A stretch of DNA of 64,000 bases from Prevotellaceae bacterium UBA4372 (lineage in GTDB: Bacteria; Bacteroidota; Bacteroidia; Bacteroidales; Bacteroidaceae), in the NCBI GenBank assembly GCA_002391275.1, contig DGSC01000031.1, positions 3,231 to 67,230 of the forward strand. The letters are read 5' to 3'. Shown piece after piece: positions 17,046 through 26,254 of this stretch (within the stretch, counting starts at the first letter, position 1; each line of letters begins with the position of its first letter). The notes below the pieces were generated by a model that saw nothing but the letters and a program-made list of their open reading frames with translations, was not told where the DNA came from and made no database searches. Made by a program: the position numbers and the translations under genes.

Positions 17046-18857
17046 TTATTTCGCTATTGATCCGGATTTGATGCCGCAGTTATCAATATCCACGAACAGT
17101 CCTACTGTCGACGGCACGGTCTTCAAGTTGGCGCTGACATCTTGGAAATACAGCGTTACTTCTCCGTCTGTCGGACGGGTTTCGATGGGATACTCATACC
17201 AGAATCCCCACGTGCTTGCGTTGTAGTTCCAGTCGGTGGCGATGGTCGAATTCGTCAGATTATCGGTATTGCCAACAATCACACTAAATTTCTTGTAATT
17301 ATCGGTAGTTCCATTGACGTCGTCGAAAGGACGTAATGTCGATGTTGCTACTCGTACTTTAACAGGGAAGAGAGCATCGGGATAATCGTCGGGAATCTTG
17401 AACGAAGCCTTGAACACGTTCTTACTGTTAAAGGTTCCACCAGTCTTTGTCAAGAAAGTCCCTACATCCTCTATCGTATATTCGCTATGCGTGTAGATGG
17501 TGAGGTAGCGGATGTGTCCCTCTTTGTACGAGAGCATCAAGCGGCCTTTCTTCAGTGTGGCGTCGATCGTGGCCAGGTGGATTGTCATTGTGCCATCGCC
17601 TGATGTGGCATCGTAGGTCATGTCGACGTCCGTGTCGCGATAGGGTGCTGTTTCGTTCTCGTCTTCAAGCCACTCACCAAAGAAGTCAGTGGCAGTAGCA
17701 GTGCTGACGGCCGAGCCATCGGGGTTGAGGAGCTGGAAGTGGATTACGGCATCGGTGCCGGAGGAGAACATGAGCGTGGTGCCTTGTTCCTCGTTGATGA
17801 CGAGGCGCTGTTGCTTATAGTTGATGGAGGGCACGCGCTCGTCAATCGACTTGAGGAAGCCGTTGACCGGCGTGCCGGCGAGGGCATCGGCTACATTGTC
17901 GTAGCAGATGCGCTCCTCGAGGTCCATGAGGGTGACCGTGTAGCGGTGGTTGCGGGTGACGCGAATCTGCCTGTAATGGTTGTCCTCGAGCATTGCCTTG
18001 AAGTATTTATAGGCGCCGCCGTTGAACTTGGCCCTCATCAGGATGACGAGCGGCGTACGGCCGGTGCCTGCCTCGTTGCGGTCGTCGAAGATGAACTGCG
18101 ACTGTCCGAGCTCCGTCCAGCTGGTGATGTCGTTGAAGCGTGAGGCCGAGGTGAAGGGCGTCGTCTTCACGTCAGGATCTGCCACGTCGCCCGTGACGAC
18201 AAATGGTTCGCCCATCGAGCTATAGGGTGCGATGTAGCCCTTCTCCAAGCCGTTGACCACGGTCCAGGCGATGTCGGTGATGTCTGGATTGAGCGAACCG
18301 TCTCTTACCACCGTTATCTGTGCGCGGTCGCGGACGAAGTAGAGCTTGCTGCTGCTGTTCTTCAGCCAGACGCCCATCTCATTGGCCGTGGCAGCCTTGT
18401 AGTGACCCCAGTAGCGCATGCCGTCGGTGACGGTGGAGACGAAGGGGCTGGTGGCCGAGTGCATGACCGTAGCCTCCTGCTGTCCGATGAGTGCTGACGC
18501 ATCCACATCGCCGATGCCGGCAACGAAGTGGACGCTGGTGGTGGCTGCCGGCACGGCGCCCGTCAGCGTGCCCTCGTGGTTGGAGTCCCACGCCGTGGCA
18601 TCGGCCTCGCGGATGCCTAAGAAGTAGCCCGTTGAGGCGAAGCACACCATCTTGACCTTGGTGAAGGGTGTCTCGGCGCCCGAGATGGTGCTGCGCGTTG
18701 CGACGCCATCGTCGGGCGTAGGCGCTATGAAACTCAGTTTCACGGGCATGTCGCCCTCCTGCGTGCTGATGCCGCCGTCGACGAGCTCAGCCTCGGTGCA
18801 GGCGGCCAGGAGCGCCGTGGCCGCCATCATGGTTATATAACGATATATCTTTTTCAT
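17046..18857 (-). CDS. Fimbrial-type lipoprotein (possibly DUF4906/tip family)
   Basis: A 603-residue lipoprotein with lipobox LLAAC (Cys20) followed by TEAELVDGG. The region VKLSFIAPTPDDGVATRSTI...KVKMVCFASTGYFLGI resembles the start of DUF4906/Mfa2-FimD-like accessory fimbrial proteins. The rest is beta-rich with no motif I can name. It is the last of three tightly spaced genes (3-bp gap to the gene upstream) and ends at a strong terminator. A role as a minor or tip subunit of a fimbria is inferred from the neighbours. Confidence 0.65.
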   Translation of the reverse strand: MKKIYRYITMMAATALLAACTEAELVDGGISTQEGDMPVKLSFIAPTPDDGVATRSTISGAETPFTKVKMVCFASTGYFLGIREADATAWDSNHEGTLTGAVPAATTSVHFVAGIGDVDASALIGQQEATVMHSATSPFVSTVTDGMRYWGHYKAATANEMGVWLKNSSSKLYFVRDRAQITVVRDGSLNPDITDIAWTVVNGLEKGYIAPYSSMGEPFVVTGDVADPDVKTTPFTSASRFNDITSWTELGQSQFIFDDRNEAGTGRTPLVILMRAKFNGGAYKYFKAMLEDNHYRQIRVTRNHRYTVTLMDLEERICYDNVADALAGTPVNGFLKSIDERVPSINYKQQRLVINEEQGTTLMFSSGTDAVIHFQLLNPDGSAVSTATATDFFGEWLEDENETAPYRDTDVDMTYDATSGDGTMTIHLATIDATLKKGRLMLSYKEGHIRYLTIYTHSEYTIEDVGTFLTKTGGTFNSKNVFKASFKIPDDYPDALFPVKVRVATSTLRPFDDVNGTTDNYKKFSVIVGNTDNLTNSTIATDWNYNASTWGFWYEYPIETRPTDGEVTLYFQDVSANLKTVPSTVGLFVDIDNCGIKSGSIAK

Positions 18858-18860
18858 TGC

Positions 18861-20945
18861 TTATTCTCTTGTGTTTCTTAGATTCTCTACTTCTTCGGGG
18901 GTCAGGTCGCGAACGCAACGGACTGCGGCAGTAGTATTGCTAGTACTACCATATGAATTACCAGTATTAGTTATTCTTTGCTTATCAATAGCATGATAAC
19001 GACCTGCAGCAAGTACTCTGTCAATAACTGAAGTTGCAGTTACTGCACCCGCATTTGGTTGAAATGTAGTGATTATCTTCAATTCTGCTGCTGTTGGCAA
19101 ACGCCAATCGGTATATTCATTTCCTTTAGCATCCACCTCCATGTAATTTGCGGCATGAGTTTCTGATGCCGCAAATTCCTTCATTGCGGCCGAACCTGAA
19201 CCTGAAACCGCACCCAGCTGTGATGCAATCATGAAAGCAGGTGAACAAACGTTACCTTCTTTATCCAAGGGTCGCTTAATGTCATAGCTATTGTTGGGTG
19301 CTGTTAGCAGAACGACATACATGTGAGGGTTGGGGAGACTTAAATCAGTAGTCCCAATTCCGCCTGAGCTTGTTAAATTTACAATTTTACTCCCATTCCA
19401 TACCTTTGCTATAAACATACCAGACGCTTCAACTGTTCCACTCCGTTGCGGATTTGAATATCTGGCCCAACTTGTATTATCATACGATGACCATGAGCTC
19501 ATCACTGGCTGAATATTGTCAGTGGGGTAATGCTTGAAGTACACCTTTTGTGAATAGGTATTTCCGTCAGCCTCGTAGTACAAGACAAAATTGATGTACT
19601 TCACGGCGTGGTTGGTCAAGGCGGTGGAAGTGACTGTCAGCGTACGATTGGTGTAGTCGATGGACACCGTTCCACTTTGGGTGTCAGAAGTGTTTTGCTG
19701 AACAAGGTTATAGTTTTTATAGTACGATTTAAATGAACCGGCCTGTATCTTTATGCCCGCTGAACCAAGAGCCCAGATGCTTTCCGGTGCAAAGATGCTG
19801 ATCGTAGCGGTCTGCGATCCGTCGCCCGAAAGTACGGTGAAGTCCGGTTCGGCCATGATATAGTAGGGCAGTACGCCGTTGAGCGGTGCTGCATCGTCTT
19901 TCCAGTCGATGACCTTGTAGCTGAGGTCCACGTCGTTGGTCGAAGCTACCGTCGTGGTGCTGCCGTACGACTTGATGGTGGCAGTGACCTCGTAGACGTG
20001 GTTGCGCTGCAGGGCCGTGAGGTCGGTCAGGGGTATGCGGTAGTAGTGGAACACATGGTCGGTCTTGCCAGCCTTCGACAGCTCGTAGGAGAAGAGGATG
20101 TAGGGAGCGCCCTCCAGCTGGTCGGTCCACGTGAAGGGATAGCTGTAGGTGACGATGTCGTAGACGTCGCCGGCGGTCTTTTCGAGCGAGAATCGCGGTG
20201 CGTCGGTCAGCGTGGGCGTTACAGCGTCGCCGTCGGCGAAGAGGGGCGCAGAGGTATTGCAGTTGAAGAGTCGCCATGCGGGCGAGTTGACGGTGTAGCC
20301 GTCGGTGGTGGTGAGCTGGCTATAGAAGGTGGGGTCGAACTGCACCTTGACCTTGAACTTGGCAGCCGCGCGGCTCATCTGAGCGTCGATGGTATTCTTA
20401 CTTTCGGCGTTGACGGTGAGCGTGCCGCTGTAGTCCATCACGAAGCGCTTGTTCTCCTGGCATCCGTTGGAAGCCACGGTGCCCTCGTGGCGGTAGATGT
20501 CGGCATCGTTGATGCTGAGCGCCTTGAGTTCGGCTTCGCTGGCGATGGTGCCGTTGGTGGCTGCGGTGTTGGCCGAGACATAGACTTTGTAGGAGCTGCC
20601 AGCGGTGAGAGCCTTGTCGCCCTTGAGGCAGTCGTAGGTAAGCAGTTTCTCGGTGCCTGCGGTCACGCCCGTGAGGTGGTATTGGTTCCAGTATGTGTCG
20701 CCGCCTTGACCAGCGATGAAGATGTCGAGGGTGTTGCCAATGACGTTCTCGCTGAGTGCGTCGTCGCCGGCCTCTTCAGCACGCGTCTCGACGTTGACGT
20801 TTGCAGCCTGCGAGCCGCCGATGGTGGGCAGAATAGAGAGCTGACCGCCCTTGTCGGCCAGCAGGTTAAGCTCGTCGGAGGAGCAGGCGCCGAGGGCCAT
20901 GGCCATCATGATGGCCGCCATACATTTGCAATTCTTGATATTCAT
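18861..20945 (-). CDS. Fimbrillin-like lipoprotein with C-terminal lectin-like/Fib_succ_major region
   Basis: A 694-residue lipoprotein: lipobox ALGAC (Cys21), SSDELNL, then VETRAEEAGDD around residues 50-60. A TRA/R stretch of this kind in FimA/Mfa1 proteins precedes protease maturation by Rgp-type enzymes. An FimA-like beta-sandwich region follows (NTLDIFIAGQGGDTYWNQYHLTG, a putative strand run to about 350). The C-terminus has DWRLPTAAELKII and AAVRCVRDLTPEEV, the ending seen in fimbrial tip proteins of Prevotella and Porphyromonas. It is the middle gene of the three-gene group, 23 bp after the previous stop. Confidence 0.7.
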   Translation of the reverse strand: MNIKNCKCMAAIMMAMALGACSSDELNLLADKGGQLSILPTIGGSQAANVNVETRAEEAGDDALSENVIGNTLDIFIAGQGGDTYWNQYHLTGVTAGTEKLLTYDCLKGDKALTAGSSYKVYVSANTAATNGTIASEAELKALSINDADIYRHEGTVASNGCQENKRFVMDYSGTLTVNAESKNTIDAQMSRAAAKFKVKVQFDPTFYSQLTTTDGYTVNSPAWRLFNCNTSAPLFADGDAVTPTLTDAPRFSLEKTAGDVYDIVTYSYPFTWTDQLEGAPYILFSYELSKAGKTDHVFHYYRIPLTDLTALQRNHVYEVTATIKSYGSTTTVASTNDVDLSYKVIDWKDDAAPLNGVLPYYIMAEPDFTVLSGDGSQTATISIFAPESIWALGSAGIKIQAGSFKSYYKNYNLVQQNTSDTQSGTVSIDYTNRTLTVTSTALTNHAVKYINFVLYYEADGNTYSQKVYFKHYPTDNIQPVMSSWSSYDNTSWARYSNPQRSGTVEASGMFIAKVWNGSKIVNLTSSGGIGTTDLSLPNPHMYVVLLTAPNNSYDIKRPLDKEGNVCSPAFMIASQLGAVSGSGSAAMKEFAASETHAANYMEVDAKGNEYTDWRLPTAAELKIITTFQPNAGAVTATSVIDRVLAAGRYHAIDKQRITNTGNSYGSTSNTTAAVRCVRDLTPEEVENLRNTRE

Positions 20946-20968
20946 AGTGTTTTAATGTATTTATGTGT

Positions 20969-22606
20969 CTATTCCGCCATTTCAATCCGTACGTTGGCAT
21001 TGCTGCCGGCGTTGTCGTAGTCTGTGGCGCTGAAATATTTATACTGAATAGTAGTGTGGTCGGCCGAGCCGGGCATGACGTCGGCGTTGTAAGGCAGCAC
21101 GGCCACCTTGTTGCCCGACTTGTAGCCATACATCCGCACCTCGGTGGTTTCGCCTGCGGTGGCTGATGCTGTGGGTACGACGTAGTACTGCAGCTTGCCG
21201 CTGGTGGTGACTTCCACCTGAGCCGAGGTTGTATAGTTGACGGGATGTGTGGGATCGCCCGAAGCTGTTGCCGTGACGAACTGGAAGTTGGGGTTCGTTG
21301 ATTCAATCTTGATAGCGTCGAGCTGTGTACCTACCTGAATGTCGCAGGTCATGAAGGGTGAGCGGAGCGGCTTGCCAGCATTCTCGCCAGTGTCTTCGCC
21401 CGTGGATACCATCACGTAGCTGTCGACCCAATGATCGAGGTCTGTGGCATCGTAGCGGTAGTAGAGCATGTCGAAGGTGAGGCTCGTAGTGCCGTAGTCG
21501 AGGTTGAGGTTGGTCTGGTGGTCAGCCTGAGTCTGCCATCCTAAGACACCGGGACGCACCCAGAGGGTGGTGGCGTTGGTCTCTCCCAGGGTGTAGGTGT
21601 AGGAATGTCCGGGCAGCCACTGCGCTCCTGCGAGCGGTGCCTCGATGGTGATGTTGCTCAGGTAGGGCACTGTGCCAGCCTCGTCCTCGGTGAGGTCGCA
21701 CTTGAAGGCAATCTTGGCTCCTGTGGGAGCTGTCTGCGGGAGCACGAGCAGGCAGTGTGCGTCGTTGTTCATGTAGTACTTGCCGTCGTCGGCCTTGTTG
21801 GCGTCGGCCTTGAGCTGTGCCCATGTGAGCGGGGTGTTGATGGAGCAGTCGCCTGTAGATGTTTCAGGCGCCCACAGCGATGCGTTGAGCTCGCCGCCGA
21901 TGTTGGCAGTGCCTTGGTTGTAGACACCGATGAGCTTGGCGGTCTTGAGCTGGATGTAGTAGTCGTGTCCGTCGACGTGAGCCTTCACCTCGGTGTTCTT
22001 AAATTTGAACTTCAGTGCCGAGAGGACGTGGCGGAACGTCATCTCGATGCCGTTAGCATAGACGGAGCTGTGGCTGACGTCCTCTTTCTTGGCGGCGAGG
22101 ATGTCCTTGTTGTCGGCCTCGTCGGCTTGCATGGTGAAGGTCATGGTGGGGGCGGCGCCGGAGAAGTCTACCGTGTAGCATTTGGCTTGGTTGCTGCCAG
22201 AGCCGGGGAAGGGTGCATAGCCGTAGAAGTAGCCCTTGTCGCCGTCAGGCCATCCGCCGTCGCCGGGGAAGTCGAGGTCTATCTCCTGGCTGTACCAATC
22301 GCCGTTCTCTTGGAACTCGTCAGTCGATGTTCCGATGGCGTACTCTGTGCCGTTGATCATTACCTGTGAGCCTACCTTGCCATAGATGCCCAGCGAGGTG
22401 ACGCCGTTCTCGAAGGCTTCGCCGCTGATGCGCAGGCCACGAGTGGCTGGTTCTTTCCAGGCTCCATTCTTGTTCTCGAAGATAAACTTGAAATGGAGCT
22501 TTCCGTCGTTGTAGCGTGACGGGCCAGTTAGGTCATCCTGACACGCGGTGAAAAGCATGCCCGCAAGGAGAATGCTTACACCGTAGAAAAACCTGAATGT
22601 TTTCAT
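20969..22606 (-). CDS. Fimbrillin family (Mfa-like) lipoprotein
   Basis: A 545-residue lipoprotein with lipobox LFTAC (Cys21) and QDD after it. It is a paralogue of the N-terminal 400 residues of the protein at 12610 (RYNDGKLHFKF, GYFYGYAPFPGSGSNQAKC, ANGIEMTFRHVLSALKFKF, DYYIQLKTAKLIGVYNQGT), and lacks the C-terminal adhesin-like extension. It is the first of the three-gene group. The 160-bp gap to wzc shows no consensus promoter, so the group may be read through from the exopolysaccharide operon. Confidence 0.8.
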   Translation of the reverse strand: MKTFRFFYGVSILLAGMLFTACQDDLTGPSRYNDGKLHFKFIFENKNGAWKEPATRGLRISGEAFENGVTSLGIYGKVGSQVMINGTEYAIGTSTDEFQENGDWYSQEIDLDFPGDGGWPDGDKGYFYGYAPFPGSGSNQAKCYTVDFSGAAPTMTFTMQADEADNKDILAAKKEDVSHSSVYANGIEMTFRHVLSALKFKFKNTEVKAHVDGHDYYIQLKTAKLIGVYNQGTANIGGELNASLWAPETSTGDCSINTPLTWAQLKADANKADDGKYYMNNDAHCLLVLPQTAPTGAKIAFKCDLTEDEAGTVPYLSNITIEAPLAGAQWLPGHSYTYTLGETNATTLWVRPGVLGWQTQADHQTNLNLDYGTTSLTFDMLYYRYDATDLDHWVDSYVMVSTGEDTGENAGKPLRSPFMTCDIQVGTQLDAIKIESTNPNFQFVTATASGDPTHPVNYTTSAQVEVTTSGKLQYYVVPTASATAGETTEVRMYGYKSGNKVAVLPYNADVMPGSADHTTIQYKYFSATDYDNAGSNANVRIEMAE

Positions 22607-22766
22607 TTTATGTAAATATTGATTAATTTGAGAATTTATATAATTGATTCATTTGAAGATTTATGTATCATGGAATTCTTGGTGTGAATTCTTGGTGTCA
22701 GCTATATCATGTGGAGCTCAAGACCTCAAAACCTCACAAGTTGAGAGCTTAAGGAACTTGAATTAC

Positions 22767-25202
22767 TTATCCTTTACCAAAGAGTTTTTTTAATGAGAAT
22801 TTCTTTTTCTTGTGGTGTTTATGAGCCTTGGGATCGGTGTAGCCGTAGCCGTAGCCATAACCGTAGCCATAACCGTATCCGTAGCCATAACCATAGCCAT
22901 ATCCGTAGCCGTACATGGGCTTGAGGCTGGAGCCGTTGAGGATGATAGCCATGTTGTTGAGCGTGTTGTCCTGATAGAGGCGCTCCACTTCGGGCAATTG
23001 TCGACGGTCGATGTTGCCGGCTCGGATGATGAACAGGGTCAAGTCGGCGACGCGGTTGATGATCTTGGTGTCGGCGATGCCACCCAATGGCACATTATCA
23101 ATGAGGATGTAGTCGTAGTGCGGAACCACTTCTGCAATGAGCTGTTCGAGGCGTGGCCGCATGAGCAGCTCTGAGGGGTTGGGCGCATGGTGACCAGCTG
23201 GGATGAAGTCGAGCTTGCCATCCTTGCCATGGATAATGATTTCGTTGGCGGACATCTGGCTTGCCAGGTAGTCTGTTACACCCGGTGTGTTGTGGATGTT
23301 CTGCAGCTGCGTGAGCGAGCGCTTACGTATATCCATGTCTATCACGAGCACGCGCTTGTCGGCTTCGGCCAAGCTGCGTGAGAGGTTGGAGGTAATGAAT
23401 GTCTTACCCGAGTGCTCGTGGAAAGAGGTGAGGGTGATTACCTGTGCTCCCTGTTTCTCCTTCTTCATGAAGGTGATGTTGGTGCGCAGCACACGAATGG
23501 CTTCCTTGACGATGCGGTTGTCCTCTGTAGGCTTGGTCTCGGCGATGAGCGATGTTTGTGTGTTCATGCTCTTGTCGAAGGGCACCTCACCGAGGAAGGG
23601 CACTGTCAGCACGCCTTCGAGGTCTCTACGCGTGTAGACAAGCGTGTCGAGGAAGAGTCGTGCCAGCAAGATGAGCGCAGGAATAAGCAGTCCGGCCAAC
23701 AGTCCGAGGAACATGATCTTCTGGCGGCTGGGGCTGATAGGACTCTCGTCGCCGTCGGAGGAGTCGATGATGCGTGCGTTGTCGGCCACCATCGCCTGAG
23801 AAATAGAGTTCTCCTCGCGCTTGTTGAGCAGGAAGGTGTAGAGCGCATCCTTGATCTTCTGCTGACGCTCGATGCTCAGGATTTCTCTTTCCTTTGCGGG
23901 CATCTGATCCATCTTGTCGCCTGCACGCTGTCCGCGGTTGATGATGTTGGTGCGCTGTGTGCGCAAGGCGGCGATGTAGTTGTCGAGCAGGGTGATGAGC
24001 AGGGTGTACTGCGATTGGATGTTCTCCTTGAGTTCCTGCACTACGGGGTTGGCTTCGCTGCTGTTGCCGCCGAGGCGGTTGTACTCAAGCTTGAGAGCAT
24101 TGATCTTGCCGATCTGGTCTTCGAGGCCGCTGCCTTCGAGACCCACGTTGGCGGGAATGAGTTGATCGCGATTGGTGGGGTTGATGAGATAGTCGCGCAT
24201 GGCCTGTGCCATGTGAAGCTGCACGTCCTTGGCATAGCGCTGGTCCTCTGTCTCGTAGACCTCGCCCATGTAGCGTTGAGCTGCATCGCTGGGGCTTATG
24301 AGTTTGTTCTCGCGCTTGAAGTTGGCCATCTTGGAAGATTCGCCACCGAGCTCTCGGCCGATGATTTCAATGCGGTCGTTCACGAACTCGGCTGTCTTCT
24401 GTGCAATCTTCTCCTTGCTCTCACGGGCATCGGCGTTGTACACGGCCACCAGTCCGCGCAGCACAGCCTGTGCGCGCTGATAGGAAGCGTCCTTCAGGGC
24501 CAGGGTGAGGATGGACGCCGACTCGTCGTCTTGACTGATGCTAATGGCATTGTGGTAGTAGCGTACGACTTGTTCGACGGGCGTCTTGGTGACATGCGTC
24601 TCCAGATTGATCCACGTGTTGTCGAATTTCGGCGTAAGTTCCATGATGATGCGTCCGACCGGGGTCTTCACGATCTTGCCGAAGGGCACCTTGACCTCGG
24701 GACTTCCTTCGTAGAACTCGGAGAGGATGGCATGCTTGGTGTCTTTGATGTGCATGGTGAAGCTGCATCCTTTAACGGAGGCGCTGTCGAGGAAGGTGAT
24801 ATACACGGGCTCGCGGCCATACATGTCGGCCTGATAGAGCTGTACGCGAATGCTGTAGCGCATGTCGGCGTGTGTGTTGTAAACCATCTTCTCCAAGAGC
24901 TCCTTGGATTGCAGCATGTGCAGCTCATTGGCGATATTGACGGCATTGAACACAGAACTATAGCGTCCCAAGCCTACGACGCCATCGCTATTGGAGGGGT
25001 CGTTGATGAGGACGTCGATGGAGCTGTAGTAAGTGCGTGTCGATCGGATGTAGCGGTTGTAGGCCAATGACAGGCAGACAACCAAGGAGAGCACAAACCA
25101 CTTCCAATTGGCAAGCAGGTAGCGCACGATGTCCATGACATTGAACTGCTGCTCGTTCTGTTGGGTGGCATTTGTTTTTTTCTTATTGTCCATTAATTTC
25201 AA
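22767..25202 (-). CDS. wzc: Wzc-like polysaccharide co-polymerase and bacterial tyrosine kinase with Tyr-Gly tail
   Basis: An 811-residue inner-membrane protein. A Wzz domain with a first membrane helix (about residues 33-53) is followed by a long periplasmic coiled-coil region, a second helix (MFLGLLAGLLIPALILLARLFL) and a BY-kinase domain: Walker A-like SFHEHSGKT, Walker A' VLVIDMDIR and Walker B DYILIDNVP. The tail is a strict alternation of 13 Tyr and 12 Gly (DNA 22839-22913), then a Lys-rich end. In the family, the C-terminal Tyr cluster is autophosphorylated and controls oligomerisation with Wza and chain length. Such a regular cluster, coded by a hexanucleotide repeat, is unusual. It follows wza by 16 bp. 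Confidence 0.93.
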   Translation of the reverse strand: MKLMDNKKKTNATQQNEQQFNVMDIVRYLLANWKWFVLSLVVCLSLAYNRYIRSTRTYYSSIDVLINDPSNSDGVVGLGRYSSVFNAVNIANELHMLQSKELLEKMVYNTHADMRYSIRVQLYQADMYGREPVYITFLDSASVKGCSFTMHIKDTKHAILSEFYEGSPEVKVPFGKIVKTPVGRIIMELTPKFDNTWINLETHVTKTPVEQVVRYYHNAISISQDDESASILTLALKDASYQRAQAVLRGLVAVYNADARESKEKIAQKTAEFVNDRIEIIGRELGGESSKMANFKRENKLISPSDAAQRYMGEVYETEDQRYAKDVQLHMAQAMRDYLINPTNRDQLIPANVGLEGSGLEDQIGKINALKLEYNRLGGNSSEANPVVQELKENIQSQYTLLITLLDNYIAALRTQRTNIINRGQRAGDKMDQMPAKEREILSIERQQKIKDALYTFLLNKREENSISQAMVADNARIIDSSDGDESPISPSRQKIMFLGLLAGLLIPALILLARLFLDTLVYTRRDLEGVLTVPFLGEVPFDKSMNTQTSLIAETKPTEDNRIVKEAIRVLRTNITFMKKEKQGAQVITLTSFHEHSGKTFITSNLSRSLAEADKRVLVIDMDIRKRSLTQLQNIHNTPGVTDYLASQMSANEIIIHGKDGKLDFIPAGHHAPNPSELLMRPRLEQLIAEVVPHYDYILIDNVPLGGIADTKIINRVADLTLFIIRAGNIDRRQLPEVERLYQDNTLNNMAIILNGSSLKPMYGYGYGYGYGYGYGYGYGYGYGYGYTDPKAHKHHKKKKFSLKKLFGKG
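22839..22913 (-). repeat. Hexanucleotide repeat coding the Tyr-Gly tail of Wzc
   Basis: 75 bp, 25 codons, of imperfect (TAY GGN) units: 13 Tyr and 12 Gly codons. Third positions vary (TAC/TAT, GGC/GGA/GGT), so the amino-acid pattern rather than only the DNA repeat seems to be kept. Loss or gain of whole units would stay in frame. Confidence 0.9.
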
Positions 25203-25218
25203 CTATTTACGTTTCAAC

Positions 25219-26010
25219 TCACCTAAACATATATGTCAAGCTGTAAGCCAGTGATGCGAGCACGGCGATGATGGAGATAACCGTGGAGCTCGTGTTGAAG
25301 GCCTGGTTTGTGCGCTTGCGCGGCTCAGCATAGACAATGTCGTTTTGTTGGAGGAAAAAGGCGGGAGAGTTGTAGAGCTCTACGCTCTGCATGTTAATGT
25401 CGTATTCCACGCGCTGGCCATCTTCTTCGCGAATGACGCGCACTTTGTTGATGTTGGCGCGATTCTGGAGGTCGCCCATTTGTGCCACGGCTTGGAGGAT
25501 GTTGATTTCTCCGCTCGGAATGACAAGCTTGCCGGGCGCTAAAGCACCGAGACCGTAGATGGTGAAGTTGTTGATGCTGGTCTCCACGATGGCATCGGGA
25601 ATGTGGCGGCCTTCAACGAGCAACCCTTTGATGTAGTCGGAGGCTTGCGGCAGGGTGAGCCCGGCTAAATGCAAACGTCCCAGGGTGGGAAATTCGATGT
25701 AGCCGTCGTTGTCGACGAGGTAGCCCTTGGGTGCTGCCGCCTCACTGGCTGTAGCACTTCCATCGGCGCTGACGCTATAGGTGAGGTTGTTGAAAGGCAG
25801 AGCGAGCTCTCTCTTGCTGCACGTGACGTGGATGTCCAGACGGTCGCCACTCTTGATGTGGGTCTGGTGGGTCTGTGTGATAGGCTGGGGAAGGTTGGGT
25901 TCGAGATCTTTCAAGTAGACATACTTACTCGTGTTGCAAGAACTCAGCGCAACAGCTATGATGAGAAGAAGTCCGGAAAGAGATCTGCTCAGATGAATGG
26001 AATGCTTCAT
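25219..26010 (-). CDS. wza: Wza-like polysaccharide export lipoprotein
   Basis: A 263-residue outer-membrane export protein with lipobox ALSSC (Cys25). The Poly_export domain begins at IKSGDRLDIHVT near residue 52; SLBB-like segments follow (GYIEFPTLGRLHLAGLTLPQA; FTIYGLGALAPGKLVIPSGEINILQAVAQMG). The C-terminus has a hydrophobic helix (VISIIAVLASLAYSLTYMF), which would form the outer-membrane barrel as in Wza. It works with the Wzc neighbour to move polysaccharide through the envelope. Confidence 0.92.
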   Translation of the reverse strand: MKHSIHLSRSLSGLLLIIAVALSSCNTSKYVYLKDLEPNLPQPITQTHQTHIKSGDRLDIHVTCSKRELALPFNNLTYSVSADGSATASEAAAPKGYLVDNDGYIEFPTLGRLHLAGLTLPQASDYIKGLLVEGRHIPDAIVETSINNFTIYGLGALAPGKLVIPSGEINILQAVAQMGDLQNRANINKVRVIREEDGQRVEYDINMQSVELYNSPAFFLQQNDIVYAEPRKRTNQAFNTSSTVISIIAVLASLAYSLTYMFR

Positions 26011-26060
26011 AGTGTTCTTTCGATTGTTTGAGGTTATACCATGGAGCCTTGTCGCTGTTA

Positions 26061-26234
26061 TCAGAGTTCTGTGCTTATAGATGTCGAGAGTTCGCCACCA
26101 TCAACAGGAGTCCAATCCTCAGTTCCAGAGGTTCCTGTTTTCACTTTAACGTCTGCCTTAGAGGTAGCCATGATGGGTTGACATGTGGTCTTGACGCGCT
26201 GCGTCATGAGTCCAGAATAAATTTTCTTTTCCAT
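26061..26234 (-). CDS. 57-residue peptide, candidate precursor/substrate next to PqqD and nucleotidyltransferase genes
   Basis: A small frame read by hand: ATG at 26234, TGA at 26061-26063. It begins MEKKIYSGLMTQRVKTT, has one Cys (residue 18) and one Trp (41), and ends with a Ser/Thr/Glu/Leu tail (GGELSTSISTEL). It has no signal peptide or membrane segment. It lies 20 bp after the nucleotidyltransferase stop and 50 bp before wza, so it is in the same tight operon, and an A-rich stretch suits Bacteroidota initiation. A basic N-terminal leader and polar C-terminus next to a PqqD-family chaperone resemble a RiPP precursor, but no cyclase, radical SAM or peptidase gene is seen. I do not recognise the family. 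Confidence 0.6.
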   Translation of the reverse strand: MEKKIYSGLMTQRVKTTCQPIMATSKADVKVKTGTSGTEDWTPVDGGELSTSISTEL

Positions 26235-26254
26235 GATTTTATTTTAAATTTAAA

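Noticed and set aside
23412..25070. 552-codon open frame on the plus strand
   Set aside because: It is antisense to wzc, whose kinase motifs and membrane helices are unmistakable. The antisense frame has no recognisable domain and arises from the codon bias of the real gene.
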